Positions 1 through 6,657 of a DNA stretch of 7,722 nt are shown here, in pieces (position 1 is the first letter of the stretch; each line of letters begins with the position of its first letter). This DNA comes from an uncultured Cellvibrio sp. (GTDB lineage Bacteria > Pseudomonadota > Gammaproteobacteria > Pseudomonadales > Cellvibrionaceae), in contig CAMLRJ010000148.1 in NCBI GenBank assembly GCA_946482345.1, positions 1 to 7,722 of the forward strand, in the 5' to 3' direction. The translations under genes were made by a program, and so were the position numbers. Under the pieces are notes generated by a model. That model saw only the letters and a list, made by a program, of their open reading frames with translations. It made no database searches and was not told where the DNA came from.

Positions 1-442
1 ATAAAGTGCCTTGCGTTTGTTGTTGTGCGCCATGACGTGCAGCGGCATGAACTATCTCATGGCCCAGAACCGCAGCCAATTGTGCTTCGTCTTCAAGATA
101 AACCAGTAGCCCGCGATTGATGGCTAATTTGCCGCCGGGCATTGCCCATGCATTCGGCACATCATTGTTCAATACAACAAATTCGTAAGGTAAATCTTTG
201 CGGTCACTGACGGCCACCAATTTTTTACCAACGGATTGCACATAAAGGGTGAGATTGGGGTCAACCTGATATTGCCCGCCCTGTGCTTGCTGGCTGGGCA
301 CATAATTTTGTGTACCCAATGCGATTTCGTCTTCCGGTGACATAGTGGTGAATTGTTTTTTGCCGGTGACAGGATTAGTCACGCAGGCGGCCAGCAAGGA
401 ACATAACAAGGTTAAAAGAAAAAGTTTTGACTGAATGCGCAT
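1..442 (-). CDS. M48 family metalloprotease, lipoprotein (partial, C-terminus beyond left edge)
   Basis: This is a zinc-dependent peptidase of family M48, probably anchored to a membrane facing the periplasm and acting in envelope protein quality control, like the E. coli lipoproteins LoiP and YcaL. Only the first 147 residues are in the window. Residues 1-20 form a lipoprotein signal peptide ending in the lipobox LAAC, with the lipidated Cys at 20. A VTNPVTGKKQF segment follows, as is common in this family. The zinc-binding and catalytic motif HEIVH lies at 128-132 (two His ligands and the Glu) within LGHEIVHAAARHGAQ. The ATG at 442-440 is preceded by GGAGG eight bases upstream, which fixes the start. 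The third zinc ligand and the C-terminal part lie outside the window. Family assignment is firm. The physiological substrate and any gene name are unknown. It is divergent from the TfoX-like gene. Confidence 0.93.
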   Translation of the reverse strand, partial: MRIQSKLFLLTLLCSLLAACVTNPVTGKKQFTTMSPEDEIALGTQNYVPSQQAQGGQYQVDPNLTLYVQSVGKKLVAVSDRKDLPYEFVVLNNDVPNAWAMPGGKLAINRGLLVYLEDEAQLAAVLGHEIVHAAARHGAQQQTQGTL

Positions 443-703
443 ACTCGCGTCCTCCGGTTACTGTGCGCCTATGATGCCACAGGAGAATCGGCTGTTGACT
501 AATAGATTGTTCGGATTGGCGTGAGAATTTTTTTTATAAAAAACTGCAAATTAGATTTTTATCGTCTATATATTGTGTGTCATCAGGTAAAAGCAGATAA
601 AAAATCACAACAAATCGTGTTTTCCAGTTGCTTTCATCTGCGCGCCCATTTAGGGTAGAGACTCAAATATTGAACTCCCAATAACCATAAGATCGCGAAA
701 AAT
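443..703. promoter_or_regulatory. Divergent intergenic region between the M48 protease and TfoX-like genes
   Basis: This 261-base gap must carry the promoters of both divergent genes, but no strong sigma-70 promoter stands out. The middle is very A+T-rich and includes a 14-bp A/T palindrome, TTTTTTATAAAAAA, at 530-543. On the plus strand the best pair I see is TTGCTT (628-633), a 17-base spacer, then TAGGGT (651-656). It matches about half the consensus bases in each box and would start transcription about 40 bases before the TfoX-like ATG. No ORF, hairpin terminator or RNA gene is evident. The role as a promoter region is inferred from gene orientation, and exact elements are uncertain. Confidence 0.4.
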
Positions 704-1084
704 ATGCCGTTAAATGCGTCATTTGTAAAACATGCCCTTGAGTCCATGACAGCGGTTGTGCCGATCAGCTACCGTCGTATTTTTAATGGCGTTGGCATTT
801 ATCATTTGGGTGTCCAGTTCGCGATTATTTTGCATGAACATATTTATTTTCGCGCCAGTGAAGAATCCCGTTGTTTATTTGAAGCCAGGCAGATGCCCGC
901 GTTTCAGCCGCGTGGAGCAGATGGTGTTGAGTCCTTCTTTTTTCAATTGCCGCTCGAAGTATTATCCCAACCTGATGAATTGAAATACTGGATGCGCATT
1001 GCAGTTGAGGCCGCTCATCAGGGCGAATTCACGGATGATGAGTCTTCTTTGGATATTGTTATAGGACATTCGCGCCAAGCGTGA
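704..1084 (+). CDS. TfoX/Sxy N-terminal-domain protein
   Basis: This 126-residue protein matches the TfoX N-terminal domain family. The diagnostic segment is at about residues 20-42, PISYRRIFNGVGIYHLGVQF, where the family typically has a V-x-x-RRMFGG-x-GLY-x-x-G-x-x-FALI pattern. It is followed by the usual Y-F/L-K/R-A-x-EE-x-R-x-LFEA stretch (here YFRASEESRCLFEA) and a helix near 94-104 ending in the A-x-x-AA pattern. It has only the N-terminal domain plus a short acidic tail, whereas full TfoX/Sxy competence regulators also have a C-terminal domain. A role in competence therefore should not be assumed, and the molecular function of single-domain members is not established. The ATG at 704 fits the family start, although the upstream sequence (GATCGCGAAAAAT) contains no clear Shine-Dalgarno. 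The next gene begins 88 bases downstream on the same strand, so co-transcription is possible. Confidence 0.85.
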   Translation: MPLNASFVKHALESMTAVVPISYRRIFNGVGIYHLGVQFAIILHEHIYFRASEESRCLFEARQMPAFQPRGADGVESFFFQLPLEVLSQPDELKYWMRIAVEAAHQGEFTDDESSLDIVIGHSRQA

Positions 1085-1172
1085 ACCACTTCTCAATTAA
1101 AAACATGTGGATTATTAGGAAAAAGCGCCAATCATGAACTAGTCTCAAAGGACGTTTGTTTAGGAGTCCGGT

Positions 1173-2057
1173 ATGACTGTTCGCATTTTGGTGGTTGATG
1201 ATGCTCCGTTTATTCGTGATATGGTTAAGAAGCAATTGCGAGATCAAATTCCCGATGTGGAATTAAAAGATGCCGCCGATGGCCTCAGAGCGCTGGCACT
1301 CATAAAACAATGGTCACCTGAAATAGTGTTATCCGATTGGGAAATGCCCAATATGACCGGCGAGCAACTGTTACTTGAAGTGCGCGCCATGGCGAATTTT
1401 TCAAAACTGCCTTTTATTATGATCACCAGTCGTGGCGACAGGGATCATGTGGTTAAAGCCGTGCAATCAGGCGTATCGGATTACATCACCAAACCTTTCA
1501 CGCCTGAAGAATTGCTACGCAAAGTGACCAAGCAATTAAAAGCCATAGGTCGAATGCCGGTCATTGGCCAACAAAAAATGGCAGCGGGGCAAAATGTTGT
1601 CTTTTCTTCTTTGGATGTTCTGACGCGCGGACGCGCGGAATCCACAATTACCAAACCTGTGGCAACTCACACAGGTTCATCTGCAATCCTGCAGCAAAAC
1701 CCTTTGCTTGCAACAAAAGAATCTTCAATTGCTGCAGTGAAATCAACGGCCAGGGGACGAGCGCAATTGCGTTTTGCCAATGACCTGACCTATGCCTGCA
1801 TTATTCGGGAAATGTCGTTGCAGATGATGAGTTGTACACTGGAGCGTAGCGACAGATTGCCCGGTTTATTTGATCAGGCTGTCGTTGATATAGAAGCGGA
1901 AGCGGGTGGAAGTCTGGCACGTGTCAATGGTTATGTGCATTCCCTGACTGCCGTAGAAAATCGTTTTGACACGCAATCAATAAGAATGATTATTCGTTTC
2001 GTTGACAATGATCCGTCAAAGTTTGAAGTCTTATCAAAATATATTGCTCAACTTTAA
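1173..2057 (+). CDS. Response regulator: CheY-type receiver plus PilZ-like C-terminal domain
   Basis: This is a cytoplasmic signalling protein of 294 residues. Residues 3-122 are a complete receiver domain with the acidic pair D9/D10, phospho-acceptor D55 (in LSDWEMPNMTG), the T85/S86 switch position and K107 in TKPF. An unstructured-looking Ser/Thr/Ala/Gln-rich linker spans about 128-190. Residues about 194-294 show the strand and turn rhythm of a PilZ barrel: a possible RxxxR at 196-200 (RAQLR), a PG turn at 230-231, a GYV strand near 253-255, an IRMIIRF strand near 270-276 and a closing helix ending in LSKYIAQL. The second c-di-GMP motif (D/N-x-S-x-x-G) is degenerate, reading EMSLQM at 213-218, so nucleotide binding is doubtful. 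The receiver assignment is certain and the PilZ-like assignment is inferred from pattern. The start is supported by AGGAG seven bases upstream of the ATG. No cognate kinase is adjacent. The nearest is the CheA-like kinase gene beyond the ABC exporter. Confidence 0.9.
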   Translation: MTVRILVVDDAPFIRDMVKKQLRDQIPDVELKDAADGLRALALIKQWSPEIVLSDWEMPNMTGEQLLLEVRAMANFSKLPFIMITSRGDRDHVVKAVQSGVSDYITKPFTPEELLRKVTKQLKAIGRMPVIGQQKMAAGQNVVFSSLDVLTRGRAESTITKPVATHTGSSAILQQNPLLATKESSIAAVKSTARGRAQLRFANDLTYACIIREMSLQMMSCTLERSDRLPGLFDQAVVDIEAEAGGSLARVNGYVHSLTAVENRFDTQSIRMIIRFVDNDPSKFEVLSKYIAQL

Positions 2058-2062
2058 AATAT

Positions 2063-2085
2063 AAAATCAAAAGGATTTTCTTTTT
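2063..2085 (+). terminator. Weak terminator-like hairpin after the response regulator
   Basis: AAAATC (2063-2068) pairs with GATTTT (2074-2079) across a five-base loop, and a C plus a run of five T follows directly. The stem is only 6 bp and contains one G-C pair, so it would be a poor intrinsic terminator. It is positioned five bases after the stop codon, as terminators often are. It may give partial separation from the exporter gene that starts about 80 bases later. Confidence 0.25.
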
Positions 2086-2164
2086 CGTATGCCTGTAGTT
2101 CTGCATATTGCTAAGATGCAACATCACATTCATTTTGCGTCCAGTAGAATTTCAGGATATTGCT

Positions 2165-3982
2165 ATGCGCGGTATGCACACATCCGGTTTATCGGTTCAT
2201 GCCAATAATGAACCTCGATCTTCTGTTTCATCCATGTCAGTTAAAGAAATAGCGTCGTATCTCTGGCCTTATCTTTGTGAATTCAAAGGCAGGGTGATTC
2301 TGGCGTTGGTTGCGTTGATTGCAGCAAAAATTGCCAGTTTACTCATGCCCTGGGCACTGAAACATATTATTGATGGTGTTGATGCCAGTGTATCGCCTGC
2401 ATTGGTATTGCCCGTTTTTTTTATTGTGTTTTACGGCGTGTTGCGTTTTGGCAGTGTGTTTTTTGGTGAATTACGTGATGCACTGTTCAGTCGTGTCACT
2501 GAAAGGGCAATGCGTAAAATCGGGCTGCGAGTATTTAATCATTTACATGGATTGGATTTATCCTTTCATCTGGAACGTGCAGCAGGTGGTATCAGCCGCG
2601 ATATAGAGCGGGGCACCAACGGCATCAGTTTTTTGATGCGCTTTTTAATGTTCAACATAGTGCCCACTTTATTTGAAATTGCGATGGTAGCGATTATTTT
2701 GTCCAGCCTGTTTTCATTTTGGTATGGATTGGTGACAGTTATTGCTGTTGTTATTTATGTTGTTTTTACTGTGATCACTACCGAGTGGCGAAACCAATAT
2801 GTTCGCGAAGCAAACCAGGCGGACTCATCAACCAATACCCGTGCGGTGGATTCGCTGTTGAATTATGAAACGGTAAAATATTTTAATAACGAAGATTACG
2901 AATCCAAACGGTTTGATGACGCTCTTGCTCAATGGGAAACAGCAAAATTAAAAAATCGAATGTCGCTGCTGGTGTTGAACTCGGGTCAGGCATTGGTGAT
3001 TGCATTGGCTGTCACCATCATGTTGTGGATGGCTGCTGATAGCGTCATCAATAAAGAAATGACTCTGGGTGATTTGGCAATGATTAACGCCTACATGATT
3101 CAATTATTTGTGCCACTGAATTTTTTAGGATTTATTTATCGCGAAATTCGCCGGGCGGTCACTGATCTGGAAAACATGTTGGCGCTGCTGAAACGGGAAT
3201 CCAAAATCCGTGACGCAGAAAATGCTGTGCCACTGCAGCTGCGGGCAGGTGAAATTGAATTTAAATCGGTTAACTTTGCTTACACTGCTGACAGACCGAT
3301 TTTGCAAAATTTTTCGGTGAGAGTGGAAGCAGGAACCAAATTGGCGGTGGTGGGTGCATCAGGTGCAGGCAAAAGTACCTTGTCGCGTTTATTGTTTCGT
3401 TTTTTTGACAGGGATTCTGGCGCAATTGAAATTGATGGGCAGGATATCAGCCAAATAACATTAAGCAGTTTGCGTCAGGCGATTGGCATAGTGCCGCAAG
3501 ATACTGTGTTGTTTAACGCCAGTATTCGCGACAACATTGCTTATGCAAAACCTGATGCTTCCGCAGAAGAAATTGATCGGGCAATTGAAGCTGCCAATTT
3601 AAAACAATTTATTGCGAGCTTGCCGGAAGGTGATAAAACTTTGGTAGGTGAGCGTGGATTAAAAGTGTCCGGTGGTGAAAAGCAGCGTATTGCAATTGCA
3701 CGGGTATTATTGAAAGGATCAAAAATAATCATTTTTGATGAGGCCACCAGCGCTCTGGATTCACATTCGGAAGCTGCAATATTGGATGCAATTTCGCAAT
3801 TGGCAAAAAATCATACCAGTATGGTGATTGCACACAGGTTATCGACCATTGTTGACGCCGATAAAATTATTTTGTTGGATCAAGGCAGGGTTATTGAGCA
3901 GGGAACTCATGCAGAATTGTTGGCATTAAACGGTCGTTACGCACAAATGTGGATCATGCAATTGCAAAATGAAAAAGAATAG
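2165..3982 (+). CDS. Atm1/HMT1-type ABC exporter half-transporter (permease-ATPase fusion)
   Basis: This inner-membrane exporter half-transporter has 605 residues and would act as a homodimer. The membrane domain (about 25-330) has six expected helices, including about 42-62, 79-101, 160-182 and 184-206. Subfamily hallmarks are RDIERGTNGISFLMRFLMF (145-163), TEWRNQYVREANQ (206-218) and AVDSLLNYETVKYFNNEDYE (226-245), all typical of mitochondrial Atm1 and bacterial Atm1-like proteins. In that family, arginines in the TEWR region contact glutathione; R209 and R214 are candidates here by inference. The ATPase domain is intact: Walker A GASGAGKST at 397-405, Q-loop VPQDT, signature VSGGEKQR at 501-508, Walker B with D525 and catalytic E526, and switch His 557. 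Likely cargo is glutathione-linked metal, sulfur or thiol conjugates. I chose the ATG at 2165 because AGGA lies seven bases upstream. An in-frame TTG at 2108 would add 19 residues that do not look like the family and has no ribosome binding site. Confidence 0.92.
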   Translation: MRGMHTSGLSVHANNEPRSSVSSMSVKEIASYLWPYLCEFKGRVILALVALIAAKIASLLMPWALKHIIDGVDASVSPALVLPVFFIVFYGVLRFGSVFFGELRDALFSRVTERAMRKIGLRVFNHLHGLDLSFHLERAAGGISRDIERGTNGISFLMRFLMFNIVPTLFEIAMVAIILSSLFSFWYGLVTVIAVVIYVVFTVITTEWRNQYVREANQADSSTNTRAVDSLLNYETVKYFNNEDYESKRFDDALAQWETAKLKNRMSLLVLNSGQALVIALAVTIMLWMAADSVINKEMTLGDLAMINAYMIQLFVPLNFLGFIYREIRRAVTDLENMLALLKRESKIRDAENAVPLQLRAGEIEFKSVNFAYTADRPILQNFSVRVEAGTKLAVVGASGAGKSTLSRLLFRFFDRDSGAIEIDGQDISQITLSSLRQAIGIVPQDTVLFNASIRDNIAYAKPDASAEEIDRAIEAANLKQFIASLPEGDKTLVGERGLKVSGGEKQRIAIARVLLKGSKIIIFDEATSALDSHSEAAILDAISQLAKNHTSMVIAHRLSTIVDADKIILLDQGRVIEQGTHAELLALNGRYAQMWIMQLQNEKE

Positions 3983-4069
3983 TGCATGGTTTGAAGTCAT
4001 GACTGATTCGAAAACGAACAAATATAGAATAATACATATCAATCAAGCGCAATATTTTTAATTCTTTCG

Positions 4070-4086
4070 TTGGCACAGGACGTGCA
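4070..4086 (+). promoter_or_regulatory. Candidate sigma-54 (RpoN) promoter of the kinase operon
   Basis: TTGGCACAGGACGTGCA carries the sigma-54 hallmark GG-N10-GC, with GG at 4072-4073 and GC at 4084-4085. Against the known consensus (YTGGCACG, four bases, TTGCW) the -24 block matches seven of eight positions and the -12 block four of five. Transcription would start near 4097, giving an untranslated leader of about 63 bases before the kinase ATG. The 50 bases upstream are very A+T-rich, as expected for IHF-assisted DNA bending, though I find only a partial IHF-like site near 4041. No enhancer-binding activator gene is in the window. The match is seen in the sequence; its use in vivo is inferred. 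Confidence 0.5.
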
Positions 4087-4097
4087 GTAAGGATGTA

Positions 4098-4115
4098 TCA
4101 CAATCATGATTGTGA
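4098..4115. repeat. Perfect 18-bp palindrome, probable operator or leader hairpin
   Basis: TCACAATCATGATTGTGA is identical to its own reverse complement over all 18 bases and lies 45 bases before the kinase ATG. It begins at the predicted +1 of the sigma-54 promoter candidate. As DNA it could be a binding site for a dimeric regulator. As RNA it could form a seven-pair stem with a CATG tetraloop at the very 5' end of the message. It is not followed by a T run, so it is not a terminator. It is not a CRP site, whose half-sites face the other way (TGTGA-N6-TCACA). Palindromy is certain and function is inferred. Confidence 0.6.
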
Positions 4116-4159
4116 GCGTCGGTTAACAATTGTAGTGTCAATCTATTGAGTAATTGCTA

Positions 4160-6295
4160 ATGTCGAAGTTCGCGTTCGGAAAGTATCGCGGCATTATTAT
4201 TTCTGTCGCCTTGTTTCTATTATTGGATGCCTCGGTTCTTGTATTCAATTTTTATGTTTCATTCCAGATAGCGGAAGATGCGGTTGGCGTTAACCTCGCG
4301 GGTCGTCAGCGCATGCTGTCCCAACGTATGGCAAAAAGCCTTTATATTCTGCATTCCAGCCAGGACGACAAACTTTTTTTTGAAAAAACATTAAATGAAT
4401 TGCAACTCAGTCAAAAATTATTTGATCAAACTTTGCAGGCTTTCCGCAATGGCGGTGAAGTAAAAGGCGCAGGCACTGATTTAGTCTTGTTAAAACCGGT
4501 CACCAGCCAAAAATCCAAAGACAGCTTGCGCGACGCAGCCGCAATCTGGGAACCCTACAATATCGCCATCACACAGTTTTTACAGAAATCCGGTTCGGGT
4601 GATTTTGCTGGCGAGCTTTCCCATGCGATCCTCATGGCCCGAACCAATAATCTGGTGTTGCTGGATTTGATGAATAATTTAACCGTTGATCTGGAAAGGG
4701 TTGCTGCATCAAAAGCTACCCGCTTAAGAGCCATTCAGACTGTGGGAATTCTTCTGGCAATTGTGAATTTTCTGTTGATTTTGTTTCACTTTTTAAAACA
4801 GCTGCGTGAAAGCGATGCGCGTATTGAACAGGCGCGTCGAGAGACATTGGAAATCTTGGAAACTGTTAATGAAGGACTGTTTTTAATTGATCGCGATTTA
4901 ACAATTGGTGAGCAGCATTCGGCGGTGTTAAACAGTATTCTCGGTCAGGTTTCATTATCGGGTAAATCCTTCTCTCGTGTATTGGAAAGTCTGGTCAGTG
5001 AAAAGGACGCCAATACTGCCAAAGGATTTATTGATTTGTTATTTGATCCCCGCGTTAAAAGCCGTTTGATTGGCGACTTGAATCCACTACAGGCCATTGA
5101 AGTCAATGTGGTGCAGGAGAATGGAACTTTTGTCAGTAAACATTTACGTTTTGATTTTGCGCGTGCCTATCAGGGTAATACCATTTCACATGTATTGGTT
5201 ACAGTTGTTGATGTCACTGAGCAAATGAAATTGGCAAGAGAACTGAATGAAAGCCGCGAACGCAATGAGTCGCAGCTGGAAATTCTGACCAGTTTGTTAC
5301 ATGCACATCCTTTGCTGCTTAAAGAGTTTATCGATAATGCCTACGCCTGCTATAACCGCATCAATAATTTGTTGCGTGCTTCTGCAAAAAATACGCAGCA
5401 ATTTCATGAAAAAGCGATCAGTCTTTTTAAAGAGTTGCACAATTTCAAAGGTGAGGCTGCATCGCTGAAGTTGGATTATTTTGAAAACGCCGCACACAAA
5501 ATGGAAGATCTGGTGGTGGTTCTGAAGCAAAAAGAATTCCTTGATGGCAATGACTTTTTGCCTTTCACAGTACAGTTGGAAGCTTTAATTAATTACACCC
5601 AACAAGTTGAACAATTGGCGATAAAACTGAGTCAGTTCGGCGGAGGTTTGGTGCCCCAGGCACAGGAGCGATCAAGTAAAAATATTACAGGTAGTCGCGT
5701 TACCGATGGATGGGAAAATTTATTCGAGTTCGTGCAGCATGTTGCCCAGCGGCAAGGAAAACTGGTGAAGTTGATCGCCAGTGGATTGACCGAAGTACAA
5801 TTGGATGCTGCTTATTTACAGCAGCTTCGGGAAATTTGCATTCAGTTGTTGCGTAATGCGGTAGTGCATGGAATAGAAACACCTTACGACCGCGAAGTGA
5901 GTGAAAAGCCGATACAAGGCCGAATTGATTTACGTCTGGCAAAAATTTCAGATACGGAAATGGAATTAACAGTAACGGATGATGGTTGTGGTTTGAAATA
6001 CGATGATATCCGTGCAAAAGCAATTGAATCCGGGCGTTGGGACGAAACGGAAATTGAATCCTGGGATAATAAAAAATTATTGTCTTTATTATTTAATGAA
6101 GGGTTAAGTACAGCAAATTCGTTGACTCTTGATGCCGGTAGAGGCGTTGGTATGAGCGCGGTGATGAATCATGTTGTTGCGCACAGAGGGCGAATTACAG
6201 TCGCAACCCGGCGTGGTCGATATACGCGTTTTGTGATTACCATGCCATTGGTGTTGTCTCTGGACAAAAATCCCGGCTACACCCAGGAGGCATGA
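4160..6295 (+). CDS. Membrane sensor kinase: PilJ-N sensor, PAS-like domain, Hpt-like segment, CheA-type ATPase
   Basis: This 711-residue inner-membrane kinase should phosphorylate the CheY-like protein encoded next. A membrane helix lies at about 11-33. A periplasmic sensor follows, whose NLAGRQRMLSQRMAK (45-59) is the signature of the type IV pilus transducer N-terminal domain (PilJ-N), and a second helix lies at about 192-211. Residues about 225-358 look PAS-like, ending in DVTEQMKL. An Hpt-like helix contains H427 in LHNFKGEAASL, the candidate phosphorylated histidine. The C-terminal ATPase (about 518-700) is of CheA P4 type: N box LLRNAVVHGIE (563-573), G1 DDGCG (607-611), F box LLFNEGLSTA (643-652) and G2 DAGRGVGM (658-665). 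CheA domains P2 (CheY docking), P3 (dimerization) and P5 (CheW binding) are absent, so it is not a chemosensory-array CheA. The start is the ATG at 4160; a TTG two codons earlier is less likely. The ribosome binding site is weak. Confidence 0.9.
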   Translation: MSKFAFGKYRGIIISVALFLLLDASVLVFNFYVSFQIAEDAVGVNLAGRQRMLSQRMAKSLYILHSSQDDKLFFEKTLNELQLSQKLFDQTLQAFRNGGEVKGAGTDLVLLKPVTSQKSKDSLRDAAAIWEPYNIAITQFLQKSGSGDFAGELSHAILMARTNNLVLLDLMNNLTVDLERVAASKATRLRAIQTVGILLAIVNFLLILFHFLKQLRESDARIEQARRETLEILETVNEGLFLIDRDLTIGEQHSAVLNSILGQVSLSGKSFSRVLESLVSEKDANTAKGFIDLLFDPRVKSRLIGDLNPLQAIEVNVVQENGTFVSKHLRFDFARAYQGNTISHVLVTVVDVTEQMKLARELNESRERNESQLEILTSLLHAHPLLLKEFIDNAYACYNRINNLLRASAKNTQQFHEKAISLFKELHNFKGEAASLKLDYFENAAHKMEDLVVVLKQKEFLDGNDFLPFTVQLEALINYTQQVEQLAIKLSQFGGGLVPQAQERSSKNITGSRVTDGWENLFEFVQHVAQRQGKLVKLIASGLTEVQLDAAYLQQLREICIQLLRNAVVHGIETPYDREVSEKPIQGRIDLRLAKISDTEMELTVTDDGCGLKYDDIRAKAIESGRWDETEIESWDNKKLLSLLFNEGLSTANSLTLDAGRGVGMSAVMNHVVAHRGRITVATRRGRYTRFVITMPLVLSLDKNPGYTQEA

Positions 6296-6657
6296 TGCTC
6301 AATCTGATGATTGTTGATGACTCGAATATTATTCGTCGCAAAATCGAGCGTTGTAATATTCATGATAAATTTCGTTTGGTGGCTTCTGCAGCAAACGGAT
6401 TGGATGCATTTGAGCAATTTAAAAAAACAAGGCCACAAGTCATTACCATGGATATCACCATGCCGGGAATGGATGGTATTCAATGCATAGAAAAAATTAC
6501 CAAACTGGATCCGGATGTTCGTATTTTGGTGATATCTGCGTTAAGCGATAAAGCAACAGGAATACTGGCCTTGCAAAAAGGTGCCAGAGGTTTTTTGTGT
6601 AAACCTTTTTCTGATGAAGCGTTATTGGCAGCACTGATAGAATTAACCGAGGATTAA
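6295..6657 (+). CDS. CheY-like single-domain response regulator
   Basis: This cytoplasmic receiver domain of 120 residues has no output domain and is the probable phospho-acceptor for the kinase encoded immediately upstream. The acid pair D8/D9, phospho-acceptor D53 (in VITMDITMPGMDG), the switch residue S81 and K103 in CKPF are all present, so the active site is complete. Its gene overlaps the kinase stop codon by one base (TGATG), which points to translational coupling. AGGAGG at 6285-6290 is the ribosome binding site. It sits four bases from this ATG but only one base from the alternative ATG at 6292, so I chose 6295; the two proteins differ by one Met. The following CheX-like gene starts directly after the stop codon. 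Its downstream target is not evident: it could dock on a motor, pilus or enzyme protein, or act as a shuttle or sink for phosphate. Confidence 0.92.
   Translation: MLNLMIVDDSNIIRRKIERCNIHDKFRLVASAANGLDAFEQFKKTRPQVITMDITMPGMDGIQCIEKITKLDPDVRILVISALSDKATGILALQKGARGFLCKPFSDEALLAALIELTED

Noticed and set aside
530..543. A/T palindrome TTTTTTATAAAAAA as a terminator or operator
   Set aside because: It has no G-C pairs and no loop room, so it would not terminate. It is more likely a product of the A+T-rich promoter region than a specific site.
756..983. Alternative-frame open frame of 75 codons within the TfoX-like gene
   Set aside because: It is fully covered by the conserved TfoX-family frame and its product resembles no family I know.
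704..1084. Naming the TfoX-like gene tfoX or sxy as a competence regulator
   Set aside because: Only the N-terminal domain is present and no competence gene is nearby, so a functional name would overreach.
2108..2164. N-terminal extension of the ABC exporter from a TTG codon at 2108
   Set aside because: The extra 19 residues are unlike the family, there is no ribosome binding site before the TTG, and the ATG at 2165 has AGGA at good spacing.
3995..4004. 10-bp palindrome AGTCATGACT after the ABC exporter as a terminator
   Set aside because: It has no loop and no T run. Short palindromes of this size occur by chance, and no convincing terminator is visible between 3983 and 4069.
4098..4115. 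CRP/FNR-type operator reading of the palindrome
   Set aside because: The half-sites are in the opposite orientation (TCACA outermost left, TGTGA right) with eight bases between, which does not fit TGTGA-N6-TCACA; nor does it contain FNR TTGAT half-sites.
5700..6023. Minus-strand open frame of 107 codons inside the kinase gene
   Set aside because: It lies opposite the conserved CheA-type ATPase coding region, has no recognisable family and no supporting context, so it is a shadow frame.
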